Assembly (NCBI GenBank): GCA_013416795.1 | Contig: RQSC01000033.1 | Location: forward strand, 401,514 to 453,396 | DNA from: Prasinococcaceae sp. CCMP 1430 | Lineage: Eukaryota > Prasinodermophyta > Palmophyllophyceae > Prasinococcales > Prasinococcaceae | Direction of reading: 5' to 3' | Length of the DNA stretch: 51,883 nt | Part shown: in pieces, positions 20,294 through 30,496 of the stretch | Numbering within the stretch: the stretch's first letter is position 1 | Layout of the letters: each line of letters opens with the position of its first letter | The notes under the pieces: generated by a model | Seen by the model: the letters and a program-made list of their open reading frames with translations, nothing else | The model's database searches: none | What the model was told of the DNA's origin: nothing | Translations under genes and position numbers: made by a program

Positions 20294-21481
20294 GGCACCC
20301 CCCTCGCCCTCGCGCGCACGCGCGTCCTCCAGCGCAGCGGTTGCCGGTTCCGACCTCTCTCCCCTTTCCCCCACACCTCTCAACCCCCACCCACCCACTC
20401 ACCCACCCAGGCGCGCGCGCACAAACGCCGTCCCGCGTCCGCGCACGGGCAGAGGGCGAGCGCGCTCGAGGCCGCCCCCGCGCCCGCCAGGGGCTTGGCC
20501 GAGTTTTACCACCCGGGCAAGGTGCCCGCACGCGTGTGCCCGCACGCGCGCGCGCTGTGGCCGCCACCGCAATCTCCTCTCGTGAGTGGGCGGATAAAAT
20601 GCTCTCCACAACAACGCTTTGCCCCCTTTTCCGCCGCCCCGGCGACAAAATTACCATCAAATTCTCAGTTTCATGCCGCACGTCCGAGATCCGTCTTCGA
20701 TGGGAAATGGCGCCGATCGAATCAATCCTCGGGCTCCGGGGCACTCGCCGTCATGCAAGGGATCGATCGAGATCGCGACCCGCCGCGCAACGCGCGCGGG
20801 TCAAAATATGGATCACTCGCCGCGGATCCGACGAGGGTTGGTCGCAGGTTTGGTGGGGAGAGATACCGACAGAATGATCTGGCGTCCTGATTCTGCCCGG
20901 CGCGTCGATCGAGAATGACTGGCAGGCAGGCAGGGCCCAAAAAATGAGTGTCACAGTGTGGCCGCCGCCGAAACCCAAACCATTCCCCCCCCCCCTGAAA
21001 GAAACGCCAGCGTGAACTTCGTCTGCGTACGCGAGCCAAATCGCATTCTCCAGATGAAAGCCTGCATAAGATGACCCTAATGTCGGGCGGGCGCGCGAAC
21101 GCGCGCCGCGCGGGAGCAAGCGTTCAACGGCGGAATAGAGGTTTTGGTAAAATAGGGTTTGTGAATGTGCGTAGAGTGATGTGCGTGGCGTCTGTTGATG
21201 GGGGCTGGTTCACGCGCGGCCGCCGCCAGAGTGTTTTCGGTTGGTTCCCCGAGCGCAACGCGCGGGTGGGCCGCCCCGACACCGCCTTGGCTGCCACGCG
21301 CAATACACCACTGATGCCAGGACCGCCACTCGCGACGCGCGCGCGCGGGCGGCGCCCGGCCGGATGCGCGACGCCTGGCGGGCATGGGTGGGTGTGGCTC
21401 CGTCCCGTCCGGAGGGGGGCGAGGGGTGGAGTGAAGGGGTGGGTGGGGGGGACGCGGGCGGCACTAGGACGCTGCACGACG
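20294..21481. other. Divergent intergenic region, no gene recognised
   Basis: 1.19 kb between the bZIP (-) and a small membrane-protein ORF (+). It contains CCCACC-type simple repeats near 20390-20410, a C run near 20986-20996 and an AT-richer island at 21005-21180 with one AGGGTTT word. No open frame shows convincing similarity. Confidence 0.45.
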
Positions 21482-21997
21482 ATGTCGTACGTGGGCTTCG
21501 GAGCGATCGCGCGCGTCGCTGCGTCGCGGAGGCTCGCGCCTGGGGGAGAGGGGGAGGGGAGAGGGGAAGAAACAGGAGCGTCGCGCTCCGTGCCAGGCAA
21601 GATGGGCAGGGGAGAGGGAGGGGACAGGAAGAGGACGGGTCGCAAAGACACATGGCGGCGACTTGTCGGCCCCGTAGCAGCAGTGGGTGGTGCCGCACTC
21701 GCTGTGCTCGACCTATCAACGTGCGGAGAGAAGGGCTCGACGTGCACGGCCGTGCTAGATGTGCTCAAGTCTGACATGGTGATGGCGCTGGTGGTGGGCA
21801 GCGTAGCTGCCGTTATGCTCATGCGCTTCCGCCGCGTGCTGATCGAGCTCGCGCAGTACGCGATGGAGCTGCACTCAGACAGTTATCATTGCGCCGCCGA
21901 GCTCTCTATGCTGAAGGAGGAGCTCGAAGGGGTCAGGGACAGAGTGCACGAGGTGCAGGCCGTGACTCCGTCGGGGAAGGGTGCCACCCTTGCCTGA
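21482..21997 (+). CDS. Small membrane protein, function unknown
   Basis: I do not recognise this protein. From the ATG at 21482 it has 171 aa; an in-frame ATG at 21602 would give 131 aa. The first part is Arg/Gly-rich. Two hydrophobic segments follow, LVGPVAAVGGAALAVLDL and VMALVVGSVAAVMLM, separated by a short Cys-containing loop (STCGEKGSTC). A predicted coiled coil comes last (MLKEELEGVRDRVHEVQAV). The hydrophobic and coiled-coil arrangement looks like a real protein, not a shadow, and the opposite strand offers nothing better. An upstream exon is possible. Confidence 0.45.
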   Translation: MSYVGFGAIARVAASRRLAPGGEGEGRGEETGASRSVPGKMGRGEGGDRKRTGRKDTWRRLVGPVAAVGGAALAVLDLSTCGEKGSTCTAVLDVLKSDMVMALVVGSVAAVMLMRFRRVLIELAQYAMELHSDSYHCAAELSMLKEELEGVRDRVHEVQAVTPSGKGATLA

Positions 21998-22368
21998 CCA
22001 AGGACGCCTAGATGAAGCGGCTACAGACGGCGCCCGGAAAGCTGCTGCGCTTCCTGTATATAGCGCAGAGGCGAGGGCACAGTAGAGTGCAGCAGCTCCA
22101 CTCGTGTGTGGGCGTTGCCGCGAGTGCAGCCCCCCCGTAATTCACAACGACAACCAAATGCATCCGCATCCACACGAACGACCCGCGCGGCGCTTGAGGG
22201 CCCCAGCCCGGCATTGTGGCGAGTACTTCGAGCGCGTCACGTGCGTGCCGCGCGTCCAGTCAGAAAATGCGAGCGCTGCGCCGTGTGCTGAGGCTGCCTT
22301 GCTTCTGCACCTCTTTACTTGTTTTCGAGTGAGCGCGCATGCGTGCGCGCCTACGTGCGCGCGTGCAC

Positions 22369-23298
22369 CTACGCCGCCTTCAGGATGGGCGTATGCTTGA
22401 GCTTCACAAGTAGCTTCTTCATGTGGGTCATGTCGGTGTCATTGACGCTCAGGTTGGAGTTCGAGTCAATGAGGCTGCCGACATCCTCCCACACGTTGCC
22501 GCTCGTGCCCATGGAGGCGACGCTGTCCTTGAGAGTCGCCTCGGCCTCACGGTTGGAGGCCTTGCGCGCCGTGATCTTGCGCTCCTGCTCGACGGCTGCA
22601 GCCGTGAGGAACTCCACTGCGGCAGACTTGGTGGCAGCGCGAGCCTCAGCCTCGACAGCGTCCTGCAAAAGCGTGAGCGGAGGGTCAGAGCGCTTCGCGT
22701 GCGCACGACAAATGGCACGGAGGACAACGCACGACTGCGCTCATGAAAGAACGCCCATGAATGCGAGTGCAGGCGTGCGTCCGCGGAAATGCACACGCGC
22801 GCGCGCGCGGACACGCATAGGACGGCCAGCACATGCAAGTGCACGGCACATGAGCGAGTGCGCTCAAATCTGCGCGGTCGCCCGCACCTTCGCGCGCAAT
22901 GTGTCGCGGTTGGCCATGATCCACTCATGCAGGGCATTCACCTCCTCGACCTCAGCGTCGGCAGCGGCGGGCGCATCGGCCACCACTGCATCTGCCGCAG
23001 GCACGGGCGCATCAGTGTCTGCGGCCGGCGCCTCGCCACTGAAGAAGCCATCGAGGCCATCGCCGGCGGGTGCTGCGGGGGCAGGGGCGGGTTCGCCAAA
23101 CATGCTCTCCAAGCCACCCTCGGGCGCGGCTGGCGCGTCCTCAGCCGGCGCGGGTGCAGCGTCGTCGGCGCTGAAGGCATCGGTGGCCCCCACTGCCTCG
23201 GCTGCGGGGGCTGCATCTGCGACGTCGGCGGGCGCGGCGGGCGCGTCCGCCTCAACGGCTGGCGGGGCGGCGTCAAACGCAGCGTCGAAGCCCTCCAT
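22369..23298 (-). CDS. Clathrin light chain, two exons
   Basis: Exons are 23298-22888 and 22662-22369, with a 225-nt GT-AG phase-0 intron, giving 234 aa. Light chains stabilise clathrin hubs on coated vesicles in the cytosol. The N-terminal half is Ala/Pro/Asp-rich and disordered, beginning MEGFDAAFDAAPP, with GLESMFGEP and GLDGFFSGE words. The heavy-chain-binding helix starts around LHEWIMANRDTLRAK and runs across the splice into DAVEAEARAATKSAAVEFL. KASNREAEATLKDSV follows, and the conserved end is VWEDVGSLID, then DMTHMKKLLVKLKHTPI, as in other light chains. The rarely conserved N-terminus makes the start codon choice rest on composition only. Confidence 0.88.
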
Positions 23299-23714
23299 CT
23301 TGCCCAGACTGATCGGGCTGGGGGGGGCTCGTCGCGCGCACAAGTGGCACTCCGGGATGCTCCCGCGCACTCTCCTGAGCCCCCGCCAGGGCGCGCCCAC
23401 GCGCGAGCGCGCCCTCCCGTGCCCACCCGCGCCCCTGCCCCGCCCGCGCCCGCAGACCGCAACAGCGCCGACACCAAGATGCTGCGCGCAGGGCAAAGCC
23501 GCGGGGCTGCCGCGCTCGCTCGCGCGCGCGCGCGCGCGTGAGCGCGGGGGAACCGGCGGTTGGCCTGGTTCAATCCTCAAGGGTACGCCGGACGTGGCCT
23601 GTTTCTCTCTGCTGTCCTTACATCTATCACCATATTTTACATTTAAAGTAACCACGGGTGCCGCGGCGCTGTTTTGGGCCACGGCACATGTACAGCGGCG
23701 ACGCAGCGTTGCGC

Positions 23715-23819
23715 CCCCCCCCCACCCACCCACCCACCCACCCACCCACCGGGGACCGCCTAACACACACACACACACACACACCACCCACCCACCTCAC
23801 CCACCGGGGACCGCCTAGA
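23715..23819. repeat. CCCA and CA microsatellites with a duplicated 3' flank
   Basis: A C run, then CCCA units, then a CA dinucleotide tract, then CCCA units again. The word ACCGGGGACCGCCTA ends each half (near 23747-23761 and 23805-23819), so the whole block looks like a partial duplication. It lies in the 3'UTR of the exchanger gene. Confidence 0.8.
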
Positions 23820-23848
23820 GCTAATGATGTCTCTCTAGCTAGAGTGCT

Positions 23849-26581
23849 CTAGAAGTATTTGTACGCCTTCAGCGCTGAGATGAGAATGTACACCATCCAC
23901 AGCACACCCATGCCTTTGGCGAACATTCCTGCAGGCCCCTTGGGCCCACCGAGTTCACCGCCGATGGTCCTCCTGCGCACGTAGAGCCACGCGAGACACA
24001 CGAGCGCGCAACCGATGAATGCCGCCAGCGAGATCCCGAGAGCGCCCGCCGGCTGCGCGTGCGCGATGCCATACTTGGCCTCTTTGTACGCGGTGGCCAC
24101 CAACCACGGCAGGCCAATGCCGAGGAACACGTTCACTGCGTTGGAGCCAGTGATATTTCCCAATGAGTTGTCCGCGGTGGGTTCGTTCTCGGCCGCCATT
24201 TTGGAGGCAAAGGTATCAGGCAGCGACGTGCCCAACGCAACGAAGGTGATGGCTGTCACCGAGTCCTTCAGGCCGACCACGCAGCCAAAGAGCCCCGCCA
24301 GCTCGCCCACCACGAAGGTGACCATGCCAATTGTCGTCAGCGACACGACGAAGCACACCCACCCACCCTTGTACTCCGGCGGCGGGATGATGGCGAAGAG
24401 CAGCTTCCAGAATATGGTCAGTCCGTGCATCACGAAGTCCATCGGCTCAGGCGGCAGCTCGGTCCTCCCATCGTCATCAAGGTCGCCATGAAGCATCAGC
24501 GCGTTCTTGAACTGGTCGATCCAGGCCTCGTTGTTTTCGCACCAGACACTGATCCTGCCGCCGATCCAGGCTTTCGAGGCCGACAAGCACTTGCCCACCG
24601 CCTCCGCGATGCCGTCCCCTCCTCCAGCGCGCTCGAGGCCTGGTAGGTCCAGCGCCTGTACGATGCCGATGTCAACACGCGGCGGCTCGTCCATCACGGA
24701 ATTAATGCGCCTGATCATGACGTGCAGCCTCCCTGCGGGATTCTTCCTTTCGTCCAACAGGTCAACCCACCGTTCCGCCTGCACAGTGGTGGCGAGGATC
24801 TCCGCGGTGTCCTTAATGACGCCACCGCACATGTAATCGTCCGCCGAGAGATGGTCGTGGTCCCACACGGCAAACTCGATGGGCAGCGACATGTTTTTGC
24901 CCTTGAAAGTGAGCACGTCCATGTACACGGGATTGATATTGCGCATGACGTGCTCGGTCTGACTGCGCTGTTTGCCGAACTTCACCTTGACGTATGGGTC
25001 GCTCGAAAGGCCCTTGGCGTTCGTCTCGGGCAGCGGCTCGGGACGAAGCTTGTCCTCGTCGGGCAGGTGGAGCGGCGCAGTGAGTTTCATGGACATCATC
25101 GCCACCAAGCGAATGCGCGCACCGCCCGAAAGGAAGCGCACGGCATTCGAGCGGTACGTCAGGTAGTTGTTGCGGTGCTCCTCTTCCCCTTCGGTGTCAC
25201 CGCCCTCTGCGAACTGAACGCGGCGGTCCGCGGCCGCCTTCGCTGCGCTGCCATCCTCGAGGGCGTCGATCTGCGCCTCGAGGGAGGTGCTGGAAGTGCC
25301 GACCTCTGAGGGCACCGCGTCTTCGCCGCGCCTGCCGGGCAGGAATCTCCAGCCGACGTCCGCGCCATACGCCAGCCCAACAAGCAGTGGGAAGTGGGCC
25401 ACCGTGATGCAGGCCTCAACGAGCGTCACCTCGTCCTTGGACCACACCGCCAGCACGATGTACAACCACAAGTACGCCCATATCGAAAAGAACGATGTGA
25501 TCGAGAACACGCCGTAGTGCTCGACGCGCGTAATCTCGCCATCCTTCGGCGCCGTCACACACACACCGCTGATGATAAGCAGGTTGAAAGCGGCTCAGCC
25601 CACGATGGTACTCGGCCCGAGCTCGCCGGGAACCTCCTCCAGCGTGAGCAGCGTCTCCATCAGGCTGAGTAGTATCTCGGGCGCGCTCGAGCCCAGCGCC
25701 ATCAGCGTCAAGTTGGCCACGGTGCCGTTCCACACCAAGTACGTGCGCGTGCGGCCGGTCGGATTGCCTTTGCTGTCCTTGACGTTGATGGTCTTTTCCT
25801 TAGAGGTGATGACCTCGATTGCATTCATGAACACGTCTGCCACGATGGCCACACCTAGAAAAGTGTAGAGAAGCGCAACCAGGTACAGCACGATGCGCCC
25901 CTCGCGGGACCACAGGTTGGAGCCCGCAAGGAGCAGGTAGCTCTCGCAGTAGTAAGGCATATCTTGCTTGGCGGGGGGCGTCCAGATCTCCACCATGTAA
26001 CCGTTGTAGATGCCGGACCCACTGCCGGGTGCCCACTGCTTGCACTCAACATTGAAGGTTTCGCGCAGGAAGTCGCAGGCATCGGCGGCGTCGAAGGCTG
26101 CGCAGTCAAAGGAGCGCACGTACGGCGCGTCCTCGCCCGGCAGTCCAGCGTAGGTAACCGCCATGCTCGAGCACAGCTGTTTCGCGGGCGTCCAGCCGGC
26201 CACGGGAAATATCAGGCCCGAATCAGCGTATGTGAAGGTGTGCACGTCGTCAACAGAGACGAGCGCGCGGCCAGCGGCAACCCCGACAGCGACGTCGGCT
26301 GAGCCGTCCAGAGTCATCTCGCCATCCTGCTCGCCCAGTGTGACGACGAAGGGCGTCTCCGTCGCGTCATCCATCTCCACAGCAATACTGTCTCTCACGG
26401 CGCTGCCGAGCAGCGAGCGCGCGTACGCGGGGCCTTCTGGCCTTTCCAGCAGGCCAGCGTACTCGCCGATGCCGCGCCAGCACACGAGGCCCACCGAGTA
26501 GGCGGCGAAGGCGCCAACCTTGGCGAGCACCCTCGGGCGCACGCCGAAGCGGCGGCGCAAAGGGGCGCGGTCACCGAGCAT
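23849..26581 (-). CDS. Na+/Ca2+ exchanger (NCX family) with a C2 domain in the loop and one in-frame TGA
   Basis: One continuous frame of 910 codons is broken only by a TGA at 25595-25597. From the N-terminus: a membrane anchor (LAKVGAFAAYSVGLVCW), a Cys-containing lumenal domain, TM helices, and alpha-1 (LMALGSSAPEILLSLMETL ... GPSTIVG-TGA-AAFNLLIISG). A long cytosolic loop and alpha-2 (VALGTSLPDTFASKMAAE ... GNITGSNAVNVFLGIGLPW) follow, then a last TM helix. The loop (residues ~494-629) holds a C2 domain (SSDPYVKVKFGKQRSQTEHV, IEFAVWDHDHLSADDYM), where animal NCX has Calx-beta domains. The TGA takes the place of the conserved Ser in GSAAFN. Ca2+ extrusion at the plasma membrane or an organelle is inferred. 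The start at 26581 was chosen because the upstream frame is low complexity. Confidence 0.9.
25595..25597 (-). other. In-frame TGA codon at a conserved Ser position of the exchanger
   Basis: The frame is open for 328 codons before and 581 after this codon, and homology is unbroken on both sides (TIVG before, AAFN after), so no intron or frameshift accounts for it. TCA to TGA would be one base. Other genes here end with TGA, so the code is not changed. The choices are recoding (selenocysteine or readthrough), a nonsense allele or a base error. Confidence 0.85.
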
Positions 26582-26870
26582 CTCGCGCGCTGCCAGTTCT
26601 GCGTGAGGGTGGCACGCGAGCGGAGTGTGCGCGGACGCCTGGGGCACAGGCGCGCGAGGCACGCGCGCGCGGCGCCCACGCGGCGCCCACTCCGCGCCGG
26701 CGCGCTCCCGCAGCGCAAATCTATCTCGCGCAGCACAGCGGGCGCGTGCGCCGTGGGCGCGCCGAGGCCCCCAGGGCGCGTTGGGGGATGGGGAGGGGGG
26801 GGGGGGCGCGACGCCTGACGCGCGCGCTCTACCGGCACAGCGGCACCACTCCACGCCGCGCCCCAATCTC

Positions 26871-26907
<37 letters not shown>

Positions 26908-27488
26908 ACACACATCCCCAGGATGAGAGCGCCGCGCTCGCAGCTGCCGCCGCGCGTGCGCAGCAGACGCCGGGGCGTTCGGTTACAGTTCGGCAGTCGC
27001 GCCCGGGGGAACGGGGCCAATTCGGATGTCTTGGTTGGGGCGATTGTACCATCGATTGATGGTACTCAAGCTAGCGTTGGCATGCATTTTAGTCTAGTTG
27101 GGGTTACGACTCTGCGTCAGGGGCGAAGAGGCGGCGGCCGGGGTGGGCAAACCGCCCCGGCTATCGAAAACGCAGGCGCGGTTCCCCCCGACAACGCCGC
27201 TTCCGCGTGGCGCCCGCGCCTACCTCGATCAAATTGCAGCACCATCACGATGATATGTGCACGCGTAGAGCGCGAAGGGGCGGTTTACCTTGGTGCGCGG
27301 CGGACACCCACTGAGGGAGTTGCGCCCACCCACCCCCACCCTCCACCGCCTCCTAGGCGCTCACCAGGGAACACGTACAGTACTGTGCGCCTCGGTCTGG
27401 CCGCTTAGGACGATGCCAGGCAAAGGCAAACCTGTCGCAGCTGCACGTGCGTCGAATCCTCGAATGCCCCCTGTCGCTGTCGCCCAAT
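26582..27488. other. 5' flank of the exchanger gene, 3' flank of the cyclophilin gene
   Basis: 907 bases without a recognisable gene. It holds the 36-C run, an interrupted palindrome GTACCATC-GATT-GATGGTAC at 27046-27065 and a second palindromic word ACAGTACTGT at 27377-27386. The exchanger promoter should lie here. Confidence 0.5.
26872..26907. repeat. Homopolymer of 36 C
   Basis: An uninterrupted C run on the plus strand is a 36-G run on the transcribed side, about 290 bases upstream of the exchanger start codon. Its exact length is doubtful in any read technology. Confidence 0.85.
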
Positions 27489-28760
27489 TCAGCGGACCTT
27501 GACAGCTCTGCCGCCTGGACTGCGGCGCGAACGGCCTCGCAGGCCGAACATGTTGGTACGGCCACACGCAAACGCCAACAACGTCAGCGAGAAGCCTGCG
27601 ACGAAGTACAGCGCAGGAGCTTGCCGAGGCGTTGGGAGAGCAGACTTCGAACCCTGCCCGGCGTCCTCAACCCAGTGAATGTCGGCGTTGCCGCGCGCAA
27701 CGCGCGGGTCTGCTGCTGTCTGGCGGCTCGTGCGCAGGACCTCTGCAGCTTGGGCGCGCGCATGCGCCTCGGCCGCAGCCCGCGAGGGGTTCCTGCGCAC
27801 TGCTACGTGGCACCCGCGCCAGAAATCAGTGTTGGGAAATTCCCGGCGGACGTAGTCGCTCCCCTCCTTTTGGATCCGTGATTGCGATATCCCTTCTTTG
27901 TTGAAAGGCTTGGGCCATCCCACCGCCGGCGAACAAATGGGTTGAGACGACGTCAGTCACAGTCCAACATCCAGGCTGACGTCACTGGCATATCGCCGAT
28001 AGCGGGCACACGCACGTGGGCACGTACCTCCATCTCACCGTACCCTGCATACAGATGGTCAGCTGTGCTTTCCATAGACGAGGGCTCGATATAACCGAAT
28101 GCTACCTCCCACGGAGCGTCGCCTAGGTGCTTGCTGTCGTTGAACGTGATGAAGAACTGCGTGCTGCGCGTGTTCTGAACGTCGACATACGGGAGGCCCA
28201 CCATTCCAATGTCAGCACAGGCTCGCCGATACATGAGAGTGAGCGCAGAGCACGCGTACCTTCCCTCCACCCGCAAAGCTCAGCTCGCCGCGCTTGAGGT
28301 GGCCGCCGGGTGGGTCGTCCTGAATGTTGCCCGCGCGGGCCCAGCGCTCGCGCGTAGCAGCATCACCAGGTATTCCTGTCTGCGAGATGAAGTTCTTCAC
28401 TGTGCGGAAGAAGGGCACATCGCGAAAGAAGTCGGGGTCTCGGACCATGTCAAGGAAACGCGCAGCGCCAAGTGGGGCCCGGTCAGGCTGATGTTGTGCA
28501 CGCCAGGGGCACCGGCATGGATGCAGTCGTCAGCGCCCGGAATGGTGCAAAAAATATTGACACTTGTGAACACCCTCTGGCACACACACACATTCCTGGC
28601 TCAGCGCACGTACCTGCACGCAGATGCGAAGTGCACCCGCCGTCGTGTCGCACGCCACGGGCGTCTCCCCGTGGCGACACCAGTCGGCGGCGCCATCGTC
28701 CCCCGCGGCCAACACGACAAGCGCCAGCAAGCTCCAGCCGACGGCGAGCAACATCTTCAT
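27489..28760 (-). CDS. Secretory-pathway, membrane-anchored cyclophilin-like protein, four exons
   Basis: Exons are 28760-28614, 28487-28260, 28174-28028 and 27908-27489, all phase 0, giving 313 aa. The N-terminus MKMLLAVGWSLLALVVLAAG is a signal peptide. The cyclophilin-like fold follows: CVQPDRAPLGAARFLDMVRD, VPFFRTVKNFISQ (Arg, Phe and Gln of the peptidyl-prolyl isomerase site kept), GELSFAGGGK-NTRSTQFFITF, EVAFGYIEP and a GYGEM-PFNKEGISQSRIQKEG end. A hydrophobic segment near the C-terminus (ALYFVAGFSLTLLAFAC) is probably a membrane anchor with a short Arg-rich tail. This resembles plant single-pass cyclophilins of the ER or Golgi. Isomerase activity is likely, since the key residues are present, but it is not shown. 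Confidence 0.85.
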
Positions 28761-29355
28761 GCGCGGCCGCAGTGACACGAACTGGCGAAAGTCACACCAA
28801 TGCCGACGGGACGGCGCGACCTAGCGTGCTGCCCGCGCCGCCTGCGCAACGACGCACGCCCCTATGCCACCCCGCCTCGTCGCCCGAGGCAGGCCGACCA
28901 CCCACACCTGCGCAGGCGCGTGCACAGGGGTGCGTTGTGGCACCTGCCACACCGCGTTGATCGCTAGAGAAAAAGCGAGCACGCGCGCCGGGCAAAAATT
29001 CCCAGGTGCTTTTGAACAGGGGTGTGACGGGCGTTTTCCATGCGTTTTGATGATGTAACGTTTCGCTCCGTGGGACATCGCCAAATTTGGTACAACCGCA
29101 AATCGAAGAAAGTATTTTAATATGTTAGTAAAGGGTGCGAATACAGTGAAATTAAACTTGTAAAAAGCTAATGACGGAACAGGTTTTCTTGTCTGAGCGA
29201 GCGACGCGAAGACGCGCGTGCGCATCGTGCTCACGCCACACACTGCCCCCGCCCACCCCCCTTCCCCCCTTTCCTCTCCTGCTGCGTGGGTCTCGCCAGC
29301 CCTGAGCAGCGACCCCTCGCGGCAGCCGCCCACGCGCGCGTGGTTATGCGCATCG
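28761..29355. promoter_or_regulatory. Divergent promoter region, cyclophilin (-) / JMJD7 (+)
   Basis: 595 bases between two divergent start codons. An AT-rich island at 29040-29190 (about 60% AT, very unlike its surroundings) is a good candidate for the core promoter region. No gene is seen in it. Confidence 0.5.
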
Positions 29356-30435
29356 ATGGGCGCGGCCGGCGCTACTGCCGATGAGCGCAGCGGGGAGGCG
29401 CCGCCGGCGCCACCGGCCGACCGGTTCTTCGCACTCAGCCGGGAGGCGCGCGAGCTCACGGCGCTGCAAAGCGTGCGCGTAGTCGCCGGCGGCGCAGCCG
29501 CGACACGAGAGCTGCGGCGCGGCACGCCGCTGCTCGTGCGCGGTGCGTGCAGGCACTGGCCGGCGTGCACGAAGTGGGCGGACGACGAGTACCTCGCTCG
29601 AGCAGGCGGGGACGCGCCGGTGACTGTCGACTGGACGCCCGATGGCCGCGCCGACGCAGTGGTCGACAGCGAAGGCGCGAAGCGCTTTGCGCAGCCGCTG
29701 CAGCAGACTTCAACCATGCGGGCGTTCCTGCACGACCTCGGACGCACGCGTGTGCTGCCCGGCGCGAACGTTCCTTACCTCAGCAGCCAGTGCGGAAACT
29801 TGGACACCGAGCTCGGCGCGCTCACGTGCGACATCGACGAGCCGGAGTGGGCAGCCGCCGTACTCGGGAGCGCGCCTGGACAGCTGCTGCCGCGTCCAGA
29901 CGCACGCAACATTTGGATCGGCGACGCGCGCAGCGTGACCTCCTTCCATTCCGACCCGTACGAGAACATTTATGCCGTCGTCACAGGTTCGAAGGTTTTC
30001 CATCTGCTCCCTCTTACGGACCGGCACAGGCTCCACTACACGAGCTGTGTGTCGGCGCGCTGGACGATGGCCGACGCCAACGCTGATCCTGCGAACGCTG
30101 AGCTGGCACTGGTGGACGAGTCGCCGCGGGCAGAGCTACGGTGGGCTCAGGCGGACGTCAAGGGGGCCGCCCGGGGTCTATGGCCGCGTCTGAGCACTCC
30201 AGAAGCCTCCGGCGGCGCCCATGCGCCCCTAGTTGTCACAGTACATGCTGGCGACGCGCTTTATCTTCCCGCACAGTGGTACCACTCAGTGTACCAGGAT
30301 GAAGGAGGCGAGGGGCGCGTGACCGCCATTAATTTCTGGTACGATATGGAGTGGGGTGTCCAGCAGGCGATGGGCCGCTTCGTCGACGAGGTCTGGGACG
30401 CGCACGTCGCAGGCATGATAGAAAAGAAATGTTAA
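29356..30435 (+). CDS. JmjC-domain oxygenase, JMJD7-like
   Basis: A 2-oxoglutarate/Fe(II) oxygenase of 359 aa in one exon. Iron ligands are visible as H198-x-D200 in TSFHSDPYENIYAVVTGSK and H310 in LYLPAQWYHSVYQDEG. The NxxW-type strand ending AINFWYDMEW and the early RGTPLLVRGACRHWPACTKW segment are typical of JMJD7, whose animal member hydroxylates a lysine of the GTPases DRG1 and DRG2 in the cytosol. A similar substrate is inferred only. No targeting signal is visible. The start is the first ATG in frame. It converges on the aminotransferase gene, with 61 bases between stop codons. Confidence 0.9.
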   Translation: MGAAGATADERSGEAPPAPPADRFFALSREARELTALQSVRVVAGGAAATRELRRGTPLLVRGACRHWPACTKWADDEYLARAGGDAPVTVDWTPDGRADAVVDSEGAKRFAQPLQQTSTMRAFLHDLGRTRVLPGANVPYLSSQCGNLDTELGALTCDIDEPEWAAAVLGSAPGQLLPRPDARNIWIGDARSVTSFHSDPYENIYAVVTGSKVFHLLPLTDRHRLHYTSCVSARWTMADANADPANAELALVDESPRAELRWAQADVKGAARGLWPRLSTPEASGGAHAPLVVTVHAGDALYLPAQWYHSVYQDEGGEGRVTAINFWYDMEWGVQQAMGRFVDEVWDAHVAGMIEKKC

Positions 30436-30496
30436 TAACACACAATATGTAAACAACTGCTGACGAACGGTGCCCCTCGCGCATCGGTAGGCGCCC

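Noticed and set aside
23658-23687. SECIS element for the exchanger
   Set aside because: A GC hairpin with an AAAA loop is present, but the UGA/GA non-canonical quartet and the expected helix lengths are not visible, so I do not call it.
25564-25597. An intron between the two halves of the exchanger
   Set aside because: The conserved helix TIVG-x-AAFNLLIISG reads through with only the TGA codon in between, and no GT-AG pair could remove it without destroying the motif.
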